NCBI RefSeq assembly: GCF_045062745.1
Contig: NZ_JBJGED010000039.1
Coordinates: 1-64,000 of the forward strand
DNA from: Paenibacillus_AA sp045062745
GTDB lineage: Bacteria > Bacillota > Bacilli > Paenibacillales > NBRC-103111
Length of the DNA stretch: 64,000 bases
Direction of reading: 5' to 3'
Shown here: positions 35,295-43,161 of the stretch, in pieces
Layout: every line of letters starts with the position of its first letter
Position numbering within the stretch: the first letter of the stretch is position 1
Position numbers and translations under genes: made by a program
Notes under the pieces: model-generated
Told to the model about the DNA's origin: nothing
What the model saw: the letters and a program-made list of their open reading frames with translations, nothing else
Databases searched by the model: none

Positions 35295-35631
35295 TGTATA
35301 ATTCCCCTCTCAAAAGTTAGTAATGACGGTTGCGAATCCAGTGACGGTTACGGCCTGCCAGCATCGGAACTTCCTTAGTGGTTACATAGGCGGCAACCTC
35401 CTTTCATCTATCATGGATGTCGATATGTAGTATATAAATATGTATCCCGTACGGAATCGTACTGGATACGAATCTATTTTCTCTGAACTTCCACGCTTGT
35501 CTCGTATAATCGGATTGAAGAGGGGACGGGGAGTTACAAGACTATCTTTTGAACGAATAGGAGGTTGTCTGTGTCCGCAATTCCGGCACTCACATAACTT
35601 GTACTATCTCTTCTGAAGGAGGTAGTAGAGC
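35295..35631. promoter_or_regulatory. divergent control region between cotB-like and cotG-like genes
   Basis: No full-size gene. The centre holds a 12-bp inverted repeat (35442-35453 with 35458-35469, one mismatch, GAAT loop), a possible operator. TATAAT is at 35505-35510. Each flank carries an extra strong ribosome site followed by a tiny reading frame: on the minus strand AAAGGAGG then ATGTAA (35382-35387); on the plus strand AGGAGG then an 8-codon frame at 35571-35597. These may be leader peptides. I could not assign a SigE or SigK promoter with confidence. Confidence 0.55.
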
Positions 35632-36039
35632 ATGTCGGAAAAGAAGAAGAAGAACAAAAAATGGGTAAAAGACGACTGCTCGTGTGGCAAGAGCCACAAG
35701 AGCGACAAGAGCCACCGGAGCGACAAGAGCTGTCACGACAAGAGCCACCGGAGCGACAAGAGCTGTCACGACAAGAGCCACCGGAGCGACAAGAGCTGCC
35801 ACGACAAGAGCCACCGGAGCGACAAGAGCTGTCACGACAAGAGCCACCGGAGCGACAAAAGCTGTCACGACAAGAGTCACCGGAGCGACAAGAGCTGCCA
35901 CGACAAGAGCCACAAGAGCCACAAGAGCCACAAGAGCCACAAGAGCCACAAGAGCCACAAGAGCCACAAGAGCGACAAGAGTCACGGCAAGAGCCACGGC
36001 AAAAGCCACGGCAAAAGCCACTGCGGCTGCAGAAGCTAG
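35632..36039 (+). CDS. CotG-like spore coat repeat protein
   Basis: 135 residues, start after GAAGGAGG. A lysine-rich head, then six perfect or near-perfect copies of the 11-residue unit SHRSDKSCHDK (residues 27-92), seven KSH triplets (92-112), and a GKSH run ending in CGCRS. The His/Ser/Lys/Cys composition and position beside cotB and cotH match Bacillus CotG, which is a heavily phosphorylated CotH substrate. Cys in every unit could allow cross-linking. The DNA repeat (33 bp and 9 bp units) leaves other frames open; only this frame has the ribosome site. Confidence 0.82.
   Translation: MSEKKKKNKKWVKDDCSCGKSHKSDKSHRSDKSCHDKSHRSDKSCHDKSHRSDKSCHDKSHRSDKSCHDKSHRSDKSCHDKSHRSDKSCHDKSHKSHKSHKSHKSHKSHKSHKSDKSHGKSHGKSHGKSHCGCRS
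35710..35907 (+). repeat. 33-bp coding tandem repeat (six units)
   Basis: Six nearly identical 33-bp units encode the 11-residue CotG-like motif; a run of 9-bp units (GAGCCACAA type) follows to about 35967. Unit number is likely to vary between strains by slippage or recombination. Confidence 0.85.
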
Positions 36040-36108
36040 CAAGAGCCGCTGAAGCTAGGGCAAGCGCCGTTGCGAGGAAGCGGGAGCCGTCATAAAGTAA
36101 AGCATTAC

Positions 36109-36139
36109 AAAAAGCCTATCTACTCAGGATAGGCTTTTT
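36109..36139 (+). terminator. terminator between the cotG-like gene and cotH
   Basis: AAAAAGCCTATC and GATAGGCTTTTT form a perfect 12-bp stem with a 7-base loop, ending in a T tract. It stands only 38 bp before the cotH start. Confidence 0.9.
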
Positions 36140-36176
36140 CGTATATATGGCGGGAAACTGGAACGGAGGATGGGGA

Positions 36177-37238
36177 ATGGACCTACCGGTTCGACAGCTC
36201 GTGATCGAGGAAGATCAGCGGAAGCAGTTGAATCACAATGTATGGAGCGACAAGTTCGTAACGGCCTACCTCCTGGCGAATGGTGTCAAAGAACCGATCA
36301 AGCTGCGTTATCGAGGCGGCCATACGAGGGATTACCCTAAGAAATCGTACGAAATCGTACGAAAAGGGAAGACGGTGCATCTGAATGCCGAGTTCGACGA
36401 TCCGTCCATGATCCGGAATGCGCTCTCGTTCCGCTTCTTCGAATGGATCGGCGTTCCGAGCCCAAAGACGAAGCATGTGCTGCTTAAGCTGAACGGACAA
36501 AGCTTGGGCGTGTATCTGGAGATCGAAGCCGTCAACGGCGCATTTTTCCGAAGAAGAGGCATTCCCGTCAAGGCGCTGATGTATGCGATAAACGACAATG
36601 CCAATTTCGGCAAGTACGACCCGGATTCGAGCCGGCTGAAGGAGTCGCTGTTCAATGGCTATGAGTTGAAAATTGGAGGCTCCTCGGATCGCCAGCAGCT
36701 GAAATCGTTCATCTCCGAGATCAACTCGCTCAGCGGATCGAAGCTCGAGACGTATTTGTCCAAGAAGCTCGACGTGAACAATTACTTGCACTGGCTGGCC
36801 GGAGCGGTATTCACCGGCAACTATGACGGCTTCGACCAAAACTATGCGATTTACAAGCACGCTACCAAAGGCTACTACCGGATGGTGCCCTGGGATTATG
36901 AGGGGACGTGGGGCCGCAATTGCTACGGCAATAAGTGCGGGAGCGATCTGGTGCGCGTGAGCGGCTACAATCACCTGACCCGGAAGCTGCTCTCGAGCTC
37001 GAGAGTGGCGGATCGCTACCTGCGCATTCTCGGCACGATTCTCGACAAGACGTTTACGGTCAGGAGGATCCAACCGGTGGTGGAGGAGATGGTCGAACGC
37101 ATCGCTCCCCACATTTACAAGGATTCGGCTCGCCGATGGTCCTATTCGGTATTCAAGAACGAGCCTCAGCTGATCCGGTCCTACATCGAGGAGAGGAGGG
37201 AGATTATAGGGGAAGCGGTGCACGAGCGAGTGCTTTGA
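36177..37238 (+). CDS. cotH: spore coat protein kinase CotH
   Basis: About 353 residues from the ATG at 36177, six bases after GGAGGA; an ATG at 36147 lies almost on the terminator and has no ribosome site. CotH features: IKLRYRGGHTRDYPKKSYEI, LNGQSLGVYLEIEAVN with a conserved Glu, FTGNYDGFDQNYAIY, and MVPWDYEGTWG with the metal-binding Asp. CotH is an atypical kinase that phosphorylates Ser-rich coat proteins CotB and CotG; both candidate substrates are encoded immediately upstream. Here cotH runs in the same direction as the cotG-like gene, unlike the Bacillus subtilis arrangement. Confidence 0.9.
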   Translation: MDLPVRQLVIEEDQRKQLNHNVWSDKFVTAYLLANGVKEPIKLRYRGGHTRDYPKKSYEIVRKGKTVHLNAEFDDPSMIRNALSFRFFEWIGVPSPKTKHVLLKLNGQSLGVYLEIEAVNGAFFRRRGIPVKALMYAINDNANFGKYDPDSSRLKESLFNGYELKIGGSSDRQQLKSFISEINSLSGSKLETYLSKKLDVNNYLHWLAGAVFTGNYDGFDQNYAIYKHATKGYYRMVPWDYEGTWGRNCYGNKCGSDLVRVSGYNHLTRKLLSSSRVADRYLRILGTILDKTFTVRRIQPVVEEMVERIAPHIYKDSARRWSYSVFKNEPQLIRSYIEERREIIGEAVHERVL

Positions 37239-37355
37239 ATGACTTCTTATAGGCCCGAGGACCTAGTAATATCCGGGTTCCGGGCTTATTTTGACGTCAT
37301 CCTACATAGTCTGTCACAATCCTGCAAAATCGCATCAAGCGTTTGTAGAATCATG

Positions 37356-37383
37356 TTGTCAATAGACCTAAACATGGTATATT
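37356..37383 (+). promoter_or_regulatory. putative promoter of the agr-like cassette
   Basis: TTGTCA at 37356 and TATATT at 37378 are separated by 16 bp. The transcript would start about 35 bp before the first gene of the cassette. Confidence 0.5.
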
Positions 37384-37426
37384 TATAGATAGAGGCAACT
37401 TTGATAGAACAGGGGCATGGGGCAAA

Positions 37427-38089
37427 ATGGATTTCGTACTGTATATCTTGTTTTCATCAATGGAGTATTTGGCAATGCTTGCTCTAATGTTCGCTTTATT
37501 CCGATTCGAGTACAAGCTGTACCACAGTAGTGTCCTGTTCGTCTCGGCGATGCTGTCCTTCGTCTCCTACTCGATTCGAATCGGATTCAACCACGCCATA
37601 ATGGATTCAGTCGTCACGGTTCTACTAATCTTCGCCTTTATTCATTTTATTTTTCAGATTCAAGTGTTCTACGCGGCGATTATAACCGTTACAGGTTACG
37701 TTGCTTACGGAATCCTTCAGTCCATCGTTATGCTCGGCCTCGATTTGGCCGGCGTCCTGACGTTCGATCAAGTCAAACCGAATACGCTGCCCGGCTATAC
37801 CACTCAGATCGTGTCGAGCGCAGCAGCGTTACTGATTACATACTTATTTAAGTCCAGAAAGATTGGGTTCGCTTACGTTCCTTTCGGGCAACGCGCATTT
37901 GTGCAGTATAAAGGGCTGAATCGGCTATTCCTCATCGCCATCTTACTCGCTTCCGCCCTGGCTTGGATTACTCTCTATTACAACAGCGAAGATAGCGCGA
38001 TCCCATTCTTTCTAATGACGATCCCGCTTATCGCCATTTTCGTTTTCTTGATCTATTTATCCATAAGAAAGGATTCGAGCAATGATTGA
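37427..38089 (+). CDS. seven-helix membrane protein, kinase-less AgrC-like sensor candidate
   Basis: 220 residues, almost entirely membrane: helices at about 4-24, 34-53, 58-78, 80-104, 124-143, 166-184 and 192-213, ending in a short charged tail (IRKDSSND). The layout resembles the N-terminal sensor half of GHKL/HPK10 peptide-sensing kinases, but there is no kinase domain. Its stop overlaps the agrB start by 8 bp, so the two are coupled. It may bind or help export the peptide encoded by agrD, or confer immunity. Family assignment is by topology and context only. Confidence 0.55.
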   Translation: MDFVLYILFSSMEYLAMLALMFALFRFEYKLYHSSVLFVSAMLSFVSYSIRIGFNHAIMDSVVTVLLIFAFIHFIFQIQVFYAAIITVTGYVAYGILQSIVMLGLDLAGVLTFDQVKPNTLPGYTTQIVSSAAALLITYLFKSRKIGFAYVPFGQRAFVQYKGLNRLFLIAILLASALAWITLYYNSEDSAIPFFLMTIPLIAIFVFLIYLSIRKDSSND

Positions 38090-38603
38090 CGCCCTTGCTT
38101 TGCGTATCGCTACCGGCATTAAGAATGCGAACCCGGAGAAGACGACCAGCATCGACATCATGCAGTTTGCGCTCATCATCCTGATCAATGGATTCATCAT
38201 TTTCTTTCTTTCCATAACCGTTGGCATCTGGACGGGAAAAGGAATCGAGACGGTCTTATTTCTTCTATCTTTCATTGGTTTAAGGTTCACAACAGGCGGG
38301 TTTCACTTGGATTCGTCGACGAAATGCACGATCGTATCCTGCATCATCGCCATCGGGTTTCCGCAGCTTCCGGTTACAGCTTCATTGGTGCCTATCTTCG
38401 GCGTACTCAGCCTTCTCTTAATCTTAGTGTTCGCACCGGCCAACATCGAAGGCCATACCCGAATCCCGCCTCGCTACTACCCCCTGTTGAAGGCATTGGC
38501 TTGTCTTGTCGTCGCAAGCAATTTCTTCATCCAGAATCCAACTCTAGCCCTTGGGTTCCTCATCCAGTCTCTCACACTGCTTCACATTCCTGAAAGGAGG
38601 TGA
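38082..38603 (+). CDS. agrB: AgrB-family peptide-processing protease
   Basis: 173 residues with four to six membrane helices. The catalytic pair is H75 and C82, seven residues apart in RFTTGGFHLDSSTKC, as in Staphylococcus AgrB (H77/C84). AgrB cuts the C-terminal tail of AgrD and closes a (thio)lactone ring at the membrane. Its last codons contain the ribosome site of the agrD-like gene. Confidence 0.88.
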   Translation: MIDALALRIATGIKNANPEKTTSIDIMQFALIILINGFIIFFLSITVGIWTGKGIETVLFLLSFIGLRFTTGGFHLDSSTKCTIVSCIIAIGFPQLPVTASLVPIFGVLSLLLILVFAPANIEGHTRIPPRYYPLLKALACLVVASNFFIQNPTLALGFLIQSLTLLHIPERR

Positions 38604-38609
38604 AAGGTC

Positions 38610-38732
38610 GTGAAACAAGTCGCCGCTCGATATGCATCACAGTTGTTGGCATTAGTAGCCGTTGCGTTTGTGAGTGTGGCAAGTCCGTGGGCCGTCCATC
38701 GTCCGAAGGCGCCAAAAGAACTGCTGAAATAA
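38610..38732 (+). CDS. agrD: AgrD-like cyclic peptide precursor
   Basis: 40 residues from GTG at 38610, nine bases after AAAGGAGG, which lies inside the end of agrB. It has the three AgrD parts: an amphipathic basic leader (MKQVAARYASQLLALVAVAF), a short core (VSVASPWAVH) and a charged recognition tail (RPKAPKELLK). The core has no Cys; Ser25 is the natural ring residue, giving a possible lactone SPWAV. Serine versions are known from Staphylococcus intermedius. The exact cleavage points cannot be read from sequence. Confidence 0.8.
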   Translation: MKQVAARYASQLLALVAVAFVSVASPWAVHRPKAPKELLK

Positions 38733-38751
38733 TTTTTTTAAATTGCAGCCT

Positions 38752-38778
38752 CCGAACCGGTTGGTTCGGTTTTTTTTT
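38752..38778 (+). terminator. terminator of the agr-like cassette
   Basis: CCGAACC and GGTTCGG pair around GGTT, followed by nine T. It closes the three-gene cassette. Confidence 0.88.
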
Positions 38779-38916
38779 TACAGAATTAGCTCTAAAGACG
38801 AACTCGCCTCATCGAATTGCTTCGATCGGAGCTTTTTCTATTCTCGGGAAGCCCAGGTATCGGTTATGATAAGGGGAGAGAGCAGAATTCAAGCGGATCA
38901 GGCATAGGGGGCACCC

Positions 38917-40170
38917 ATGATCAATGTTTTTAAGGATTTTACGCTAAACATTCTCATTATCTTCTCTCCCTTGCTGTTCTACCCGTATATCCTCCGGACC
39001 AGGAACCGGCCGGCCTTGTACCAGATCTTGCTGTTTCTCATTTTCGGGATTGCGATTGCCGTGACGATGTACATGCCGGTCGTCATCCACGGGCTGAGCT
39101 ATGACTTCCGTTCCATTCTGCTCGCCGCCGGTTCGTTGTATGGGGGATCGCTTGTCTCGATTGGGTTGTATGCGGTGCTGCTCTTCGTCCGTTACATGCA
39201 GGAAGCGCCTAACGGGTGGGTATATGGGATGGCCATTCTGCCTACACTGGCAATGACCCTTGGAGCCATTCAATGGGGCCGATCGATGACCGGGGCTCGG
39301 AAGATGCTGCTGGCCGCTGTTCTCTGCACCATGATCAAGCTCGTGACCTTCGGCGTGTATTTATTCATATTGGGCGAACTGGAGCTGCTCCTGGATCAGC
39401 CGGGGACCTTGACGCTGACGTACGCTATCCAGGCGATCATCCTCATCGTCCTCATGTCGATGATCGATTTCTTGCACCGCTACCATCATATTCAGGAAGA
39501 AGTGTGGAAGAGCGAGAAGATCAAGATCGTGAGCGAGATGGCCGCCTCGGTGGCGCACGAGATTCGGAATCCGCTTACAACTGTCCGGGGATTCATCCAG
39601 CTGTTCGGCATCGACAATTTGGACAAGCAGCGGAGGGACTACTATCAGCGAATCTGCCTGGAAGAACTGGATCGCGCCCAAATGATTATCTCGGATTACC
39701 TCGCGCTGGCGAAGCCGGACCCGGAGACGATCGAGACGATTCCACTGAATGAAGAAATCGTTTACTTGTCCAATGTGCTGCTGACGTACGCGCATTTCAA
39801 TAACATTCATATCAACGCCGTGGAGGCGGACGAGGAGATCTTGATTGTAGGCGACCGGCACAAGTTCCGGCAAGCGCTCGTCAATATCGGCAAAAACGCC
39901 ATCGAGGCGATAACGCATGGGGGCACGTTGGAGCTCCGGGCGTATACGATGAAGGATGAGGCGGCGCTCTACATAAGCGATACCGGCGTCGGGATGACCC
40001 CGGCGCAAGTTCGGCGGCTCGGGACGCCGTATTATTCGACGAAGGAGAAGGGGACAGGGCTCGGGACGATGGTGTCGTTCGGCATCCTGAAGAAGATGAA
40101 CGGCAAAATCGACGTCACGAGCGAGCTGGGCAAGGGCACCCAGTATACGATCACCTTTCCGAAGGCGTAG
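38917..40170 (+). CDS. KinB-like membrane histidine kinase
   Basis: 417 residues. Six hydrophobic helices fill residues 1-185 (a 5TM-5TMR_LYT-like sensor as in Bacillus KinB), followed by the kinase core: H box SVAHEIRNPLTTVRGF, N box ALVNIGKNAIEAI, G boxes DTGVGMTPAQ and GTGLGTMVSFGI. HEIRNP places it with sporulation phosphorelay kinases, not with AgrC (HPK10). It may feed Spo0F and be restrained by the Sda encoded nearby. It follows the agr-like terminator, so it is a separate unit. Confidence 0.85.
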   Translation: MINVFKDFTLNILIIFSPLLFYPYILRTRNRPALYQILLFLIFGIAIAVTMYMPVVIHGLSYDFRSILLAAGSLYGGSLVSIGLYAVLLFVRYMQEAPNGWVYGMAILPTLAMTLGAIQWGRSMTGARKMLLAAVLCTMIKLVTFGVYLFILGELELLLDQPGTLTLTYAIQAIILIVLMSMIDFLHRYHHIQEEVWKSEKIKIVSEMAASVAHEIRNPLTTVRGFIQLFGIDNLDKQRRDYYQRICLEELDRAQMIISDYLALAKPDPETIETIPLNEEIVYLSNVLLTYAHFNNIHINAVEADEEILIVGDRHKFRQALVNIGKNAIEAITHGGTLELRAYTMKDEAALYISDTGVGMTPAQVRRLGTPYYSTKEKGTGLGTMVSFGILKKMNGKIDVTSELGKGTQYTITFPKA

Positions 40171-40185
40171 CCGCCTTCATTCCGG

Positions 40186-40214
40186 AGCCGCCGAGGTTAC
40201 TCGGCGGCTCTTTT
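40186..40214 (+). terminator. terminator after the KinB-like kinase
   Basis: AGCCGCCGAG and CTCGGCGGCT are perfect inverted copies around GTTA, followed by CTTTTG. Confidence 0.88.
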
Positions 40215-40307
40215 GCTGACCTGCGCCCGAAGTCAAGATTCCTAATAAAACCGTTAATTTTCCGAATGTTCTTCGCAACCGTTGTCCTTTACATTCTTAA
40301 TGAGCTT

Positions 40308-40333
40308 AGAAGGCCACATCACTTTGTGGGGTT
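40308..40333 (+). promoter_or_regulatory. leader hairpin before the rhamnosidase gene
   Basis: CCACA and TGTGG pair around TCACTT, followed by GGTTTCG. Nearly the same sequence (GGCC(C)ACRTCACTTTGTGGGG) is the terminator at 60353-60378. Being 20 bp before the start codon, it may attenuate transcription or mask the ribosome site. Confidence 0.4.
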
Positions 40334-40352
40334 TCGAGAGGAGGATGGAACG

Positions 40353-43100
40353 ATGAATGTGACGGTGCAGCAGCTGCGGACGCTCTACATGCATAACCCT
40401 GCCGGTCTGGACCGCCGCCCCCTCTACTTGAGCTGGCGGCTGGAATCGGACCGCCGGGGGGTGAGGCAGAGCGCCTACCGCGTGCTTGTGGCGTCTAGCC
40501 CGGATAACCTGGATGCCGACATAGGCGACGTCTGGGACTCCGGGAAGGTCGAATCGGAAGCGTCTCAGCATATCAGTTATGCGGGCGAAGCGCTCCAATC
40601 CGGGCGCACCTATTACTGGAAGACGAGAATCTGGGACGAGTCGGGGGTGCCCTCAGCCTGGAGCGAGACGGCCCATTGGTCGATGGGGCTCTTGTCGCGA
40701 GCTGAGTGGGAGGGCCGGTGGATCGGCCTGAAGTCGAGCCATCGGCCGACCCATGCCGAGCCGAAGCCGGCGGTGTACTTGCGCGGCAGCTTCCGGCCGG
40801 ATCGGGCACGCCCGATCCGCCAGGCGACACTGCATATCGCGGCGCTCGGCGCCTACGAGCTGTACGTGAACGGCAGCCGCATCGGCGGCGACCGGCTAGC
40901 GCCGGATTGGACGGAGTACGGCATCCGCGTTGCCGCCCAGATGTACGACGTTACGGAGTCGGTTACCGAGGCGCTCGCCGGAGAGCCGGGCGGCTCCGCG
41001 ACGGTGGCCATCCTGCTCGGCCACGGCTGGTACTCGGGCTATATCGGCATGTTCGGCTATCAGCGATACGGTCAAGATCCTCGTGTCCTCGTGCAGCTGA
41101 ACGTCGATTACGCGGACGGCTCGAGGCAGTCGCTGGCGTCGGATACGTCGTGGCGAGCTTCGTTCGGTCCGCTCACCGCTACCGATTACCATATGGGCGA
41201 GACGTATGACGCCCGGTTGGAGATGCACGGCTGGACGGCGGCCGGCTTCGACGACGCCGGCTGGGCGGCGGCGAACGTGTTCTACGCCTACAAAGGCTTC
41301 CTCTCTGCCGACAGCTGTCCGCCGGTGCAAGCGATGCAGGAGCTGGCGCCTCTCTCCGTCACCCGCCATCCGAGCGGCGTATGGCTCGTCGATATGGGGC
41401 AGAACATGGTCGGCCGCCTCAGGGTTCGACTGCAGGGCGAGGCCGGGACCGTCGTGACGCTTCGGCACGGCGAAGCGCTGGACCCGACCGGGGCGCTGTA
41501 TACCGCCAACCTGCGGCTGACGCGGCAGACGGACATCTATACGATGAGCGGGCGCGGAGTTGAGGAGTACGAGCCTAGGTTCACGCTGCATGGCTTCCGC
41601 TATGCGGAGATCGCCGGCTACCAGGGTGAGCTGCAGCCGTCGGACGTGACCGGCGTCGTGTATTACTCCGCGCTGGACCGCACAGGGACGCTGGAGACGT
41701 CAAGCCCGCTCCTGAACCGGCTGCTGGCCAACATCGAGTGGACGCAGCGCGGCAATTACGTCAGCGTCCCGACCGACTGCCCGCAGCGGGACGAGCGGCT
41801 AGGGTGGAGCGGGGACGCTCAGGTGTTCTTCCGCACGTCGAGTTACTTCATGAACGCCGCTCCGTTCTATGTCAAGTGGCTGACCGACTTGACCGATGCG
41901 CAGCGGCCGACAGGCGCCTTCACCGACTTCGCGCCGTTCATCCCAGGCGGGAAGACGGAGCATGGGGGAGACATGACATACGACCATACGGCTTCGGCGG
42001 GATGGGGAGACGCGGGCGTGATCATTCCGTGGATGATGTACCGGGTGTATGGCGATACAAGTGTGATTGAGCGCCATTATGCGTCGATGACCCGGTGGAT
42101 CACGTATCTGGAGGAGCTGCACCCTGGGCTCCTTCGGGAAGATTTGCCCCAATACGGAGATTGGCTGTCTATTCCGGAGTCAACCGGTCTCGGCGATTTC
42201 CCGAACGTGTCGCCCTTCTCGACAACCCCCTACGACGTATTCTCTACGGCTTACTTCGCGTATTCGACGGCGCTGCTGGCCCGGATGGCCGCTGTGATCG
42301 GCCGGCCGGAGGAGGCTGCCCGGTACGAGCAGCTGGCCGGCGCGATCAAGGCTGCGTTCAATCGCGCCTACGTCGACGCAGAGGGCCGGATCAAGGGCGA
42401 CACGCAGGCCGCCTACGTCATGGCGATAGCGATGGAGCTGCTGCCGGAGCCCAAGCGGGCGTTCGCCGTGAGCCGGCTCCTGCAGCTGTTGGAGGCTAGG
42501 GACTGGCATCTGTCGACGGGCATCCACGGCACCCGCTGGCTGCTGCCGGTGCTGGTCGAGTCCGGGCATGAGGAGGTCGCGTACCGGCTGTTGATGCAGA
42601 CCGGCTACCCGTCCTGGTTCTATTCCGTGCTCCAGGGCGCGACGACGATCTGGGAGCGCTGGGATGGATGGACGGAAGAGCGCGGGTTCCAGCGGCCGGG
42701 CATGAACTCGTTCAACCATTATGCGCTTGGGTCGGTTGGGGAGTGGATTTTCCGGTTCGTGGGCGGCATCGATCTGGATGAAGAAGTGCCGGGGTTTAAG
42801 CGGATTCGCATCCACCCGCGGATAGGCGGCGGGCTCGACTACGTCCGGTGCCAGTACGACTCGATCCAAGGGCCGATCGAATGCAGCTGGCGGCGGGAGG
42901 CGGACCGGCTCTGCCTCGACGTGCGGCTGCCGGCGGGGACGACGGGGCATGTCCGGCTGCCCGGCCGACCCGATCAGCGGATGGAAGAGAGCGGGCTAGC
43001 GCTGTCCGATTCGGCCGGGATTACCGTGCTGGAGCGGACACCAGAGGCGACGGAGCTGGAGATGGGTTCGGGCGCGTACCGGTTCGTGGTGTTTAATTAA
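40353..43100 (+). CDS. alpha-L-rhamnosidase, glycoside hydrolase family 78
   Basis: 915 residues from the ATG at 40353, preceded by GAGAGGAGGATGG; no signal peptide. N-terminal Ig-like domains (PLYLSWRLESDRRGVRQSAYRV; TYYWKTRIWDESG), the concanavalin-like Bac_rhamnosid region (LHIAALGAYELYVNGSRIG), then the (alpha/alpha)6 barrel with NYVSVPTDCPQRDERLGWSG, QYGDWLSIPESTGLGDF and a C-terminal beta-sandwich. Releases terminal rhamnose from plant or bacterial glycans, probably inside the cell. Stands alone, without an adjacent transporter. Confidence 0.93.
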   Translation: MNVTVQQLRTLYMHNPAGLDRRPLYLSWRLESDRRGVRQSAYRVLVASSPDNLDADIGDVWDSGKVESEASQHISYAGEALQSGRTYYWKTRIWDESGVPSAWSETAHWSMGLLSRAEWEGRWIGLKSSHRPTHAEPKPAVYLRGSFRPDRARPIRQATLHIAALGAYELYVNGSRIGGDRLAPDWTEYGIRVAAQMYDVTESVTEALAGEPGGSATVAILLGHGWYSGYIGMFGYQRYGQDPRVLVQLNVDYADGSRQSLASDTSWRASFGPLTATDYHMGETYDARLEMHGWTAAGFDDAGWAAANVFYAYKGFLSADSCPPVQAMQELAPLSVTRHPSGVWLVDMGQNMVGRLRVRLQGEAGTVVTLRHGEALDPTGALYTANLRLTRQTDIYTMSGRGVEEYEPRFTLHGFRYAEIAGYQGELQPSDVTGVVYYSALDRTGTLETSSPLLNRLLANIEWTQRGNYVSVPTDCPQRDERLGWSGDAQVFFRTSSYFMNAAPFYVKWLTDLTDAQRPTGAFTDFAPFIPGGKTEHGGDMTYDHTASAGWGDAGVIIPWMMYRVYGDTSVIERHYASMTRWITYLEELHPGLLREDLPQYGDWLSIPESTGLGDFPNVSPFSTTPYDVFSTAYFAYSTALLARMAAVIGRPEEAARYEQLAGAIKAAFNRAYVDAEGRIKGDTQAAYVMAIAMELLPEPKRAFAVSRLLQLLEARDWHLSTGIHGTRWLLPVLVESGHEEVAYRLLMQTGYPSWFYSVLQGATTIWERWDGWTEERGFQRPGMNSFNHYALGSVGEWIFRFVGGIDLDEEVPGFKRIRIHPRIGGGLDYVRCQYDSIQGPIECSWRREADRLCLDVRLPAGTTGHVRLPGRPDQRMEESGLALSDSAGITVLERTPEATELEMGSGAYRFVVFN

Positions 43101-43161
43101 GGAAAAACCTCCCTTTTTTCTGCGGAACCGATCGGGTTCGAAGGAAAAGAGGGAGGTTTCC
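43101..43161. repeat. hairpin repeat of the GGAAAACCTCCCTCTTT family
   Basis: GGAAAAACCTCCCTTTTTTC (43101-43120) is the near-inverse of the segment at 43143-43161, enclosing a second small hairpin (GAACC/GGGTTC). The arms match the inner arms of the nested repeat at 12491-12565. It may also serve as the rhamnosidase terminator. Confidence 0.7.

Noticed and set aside
35590..36095. Open frames in other frames and on the other strand of the CotG-like repeats
   Set aside because: Tandem repeats whose length is a multiple of three keep several frames open. Only 35632-36039 has a ribosome site and a CotG-like composition.
38601..38869. Alternative frame starting at the first GTG after agrB
   Set aside because: It lies directly on the ribosome site and runs through the terminator; the GTG nine bases later gives an AgrD-like peptide and correct spacing.
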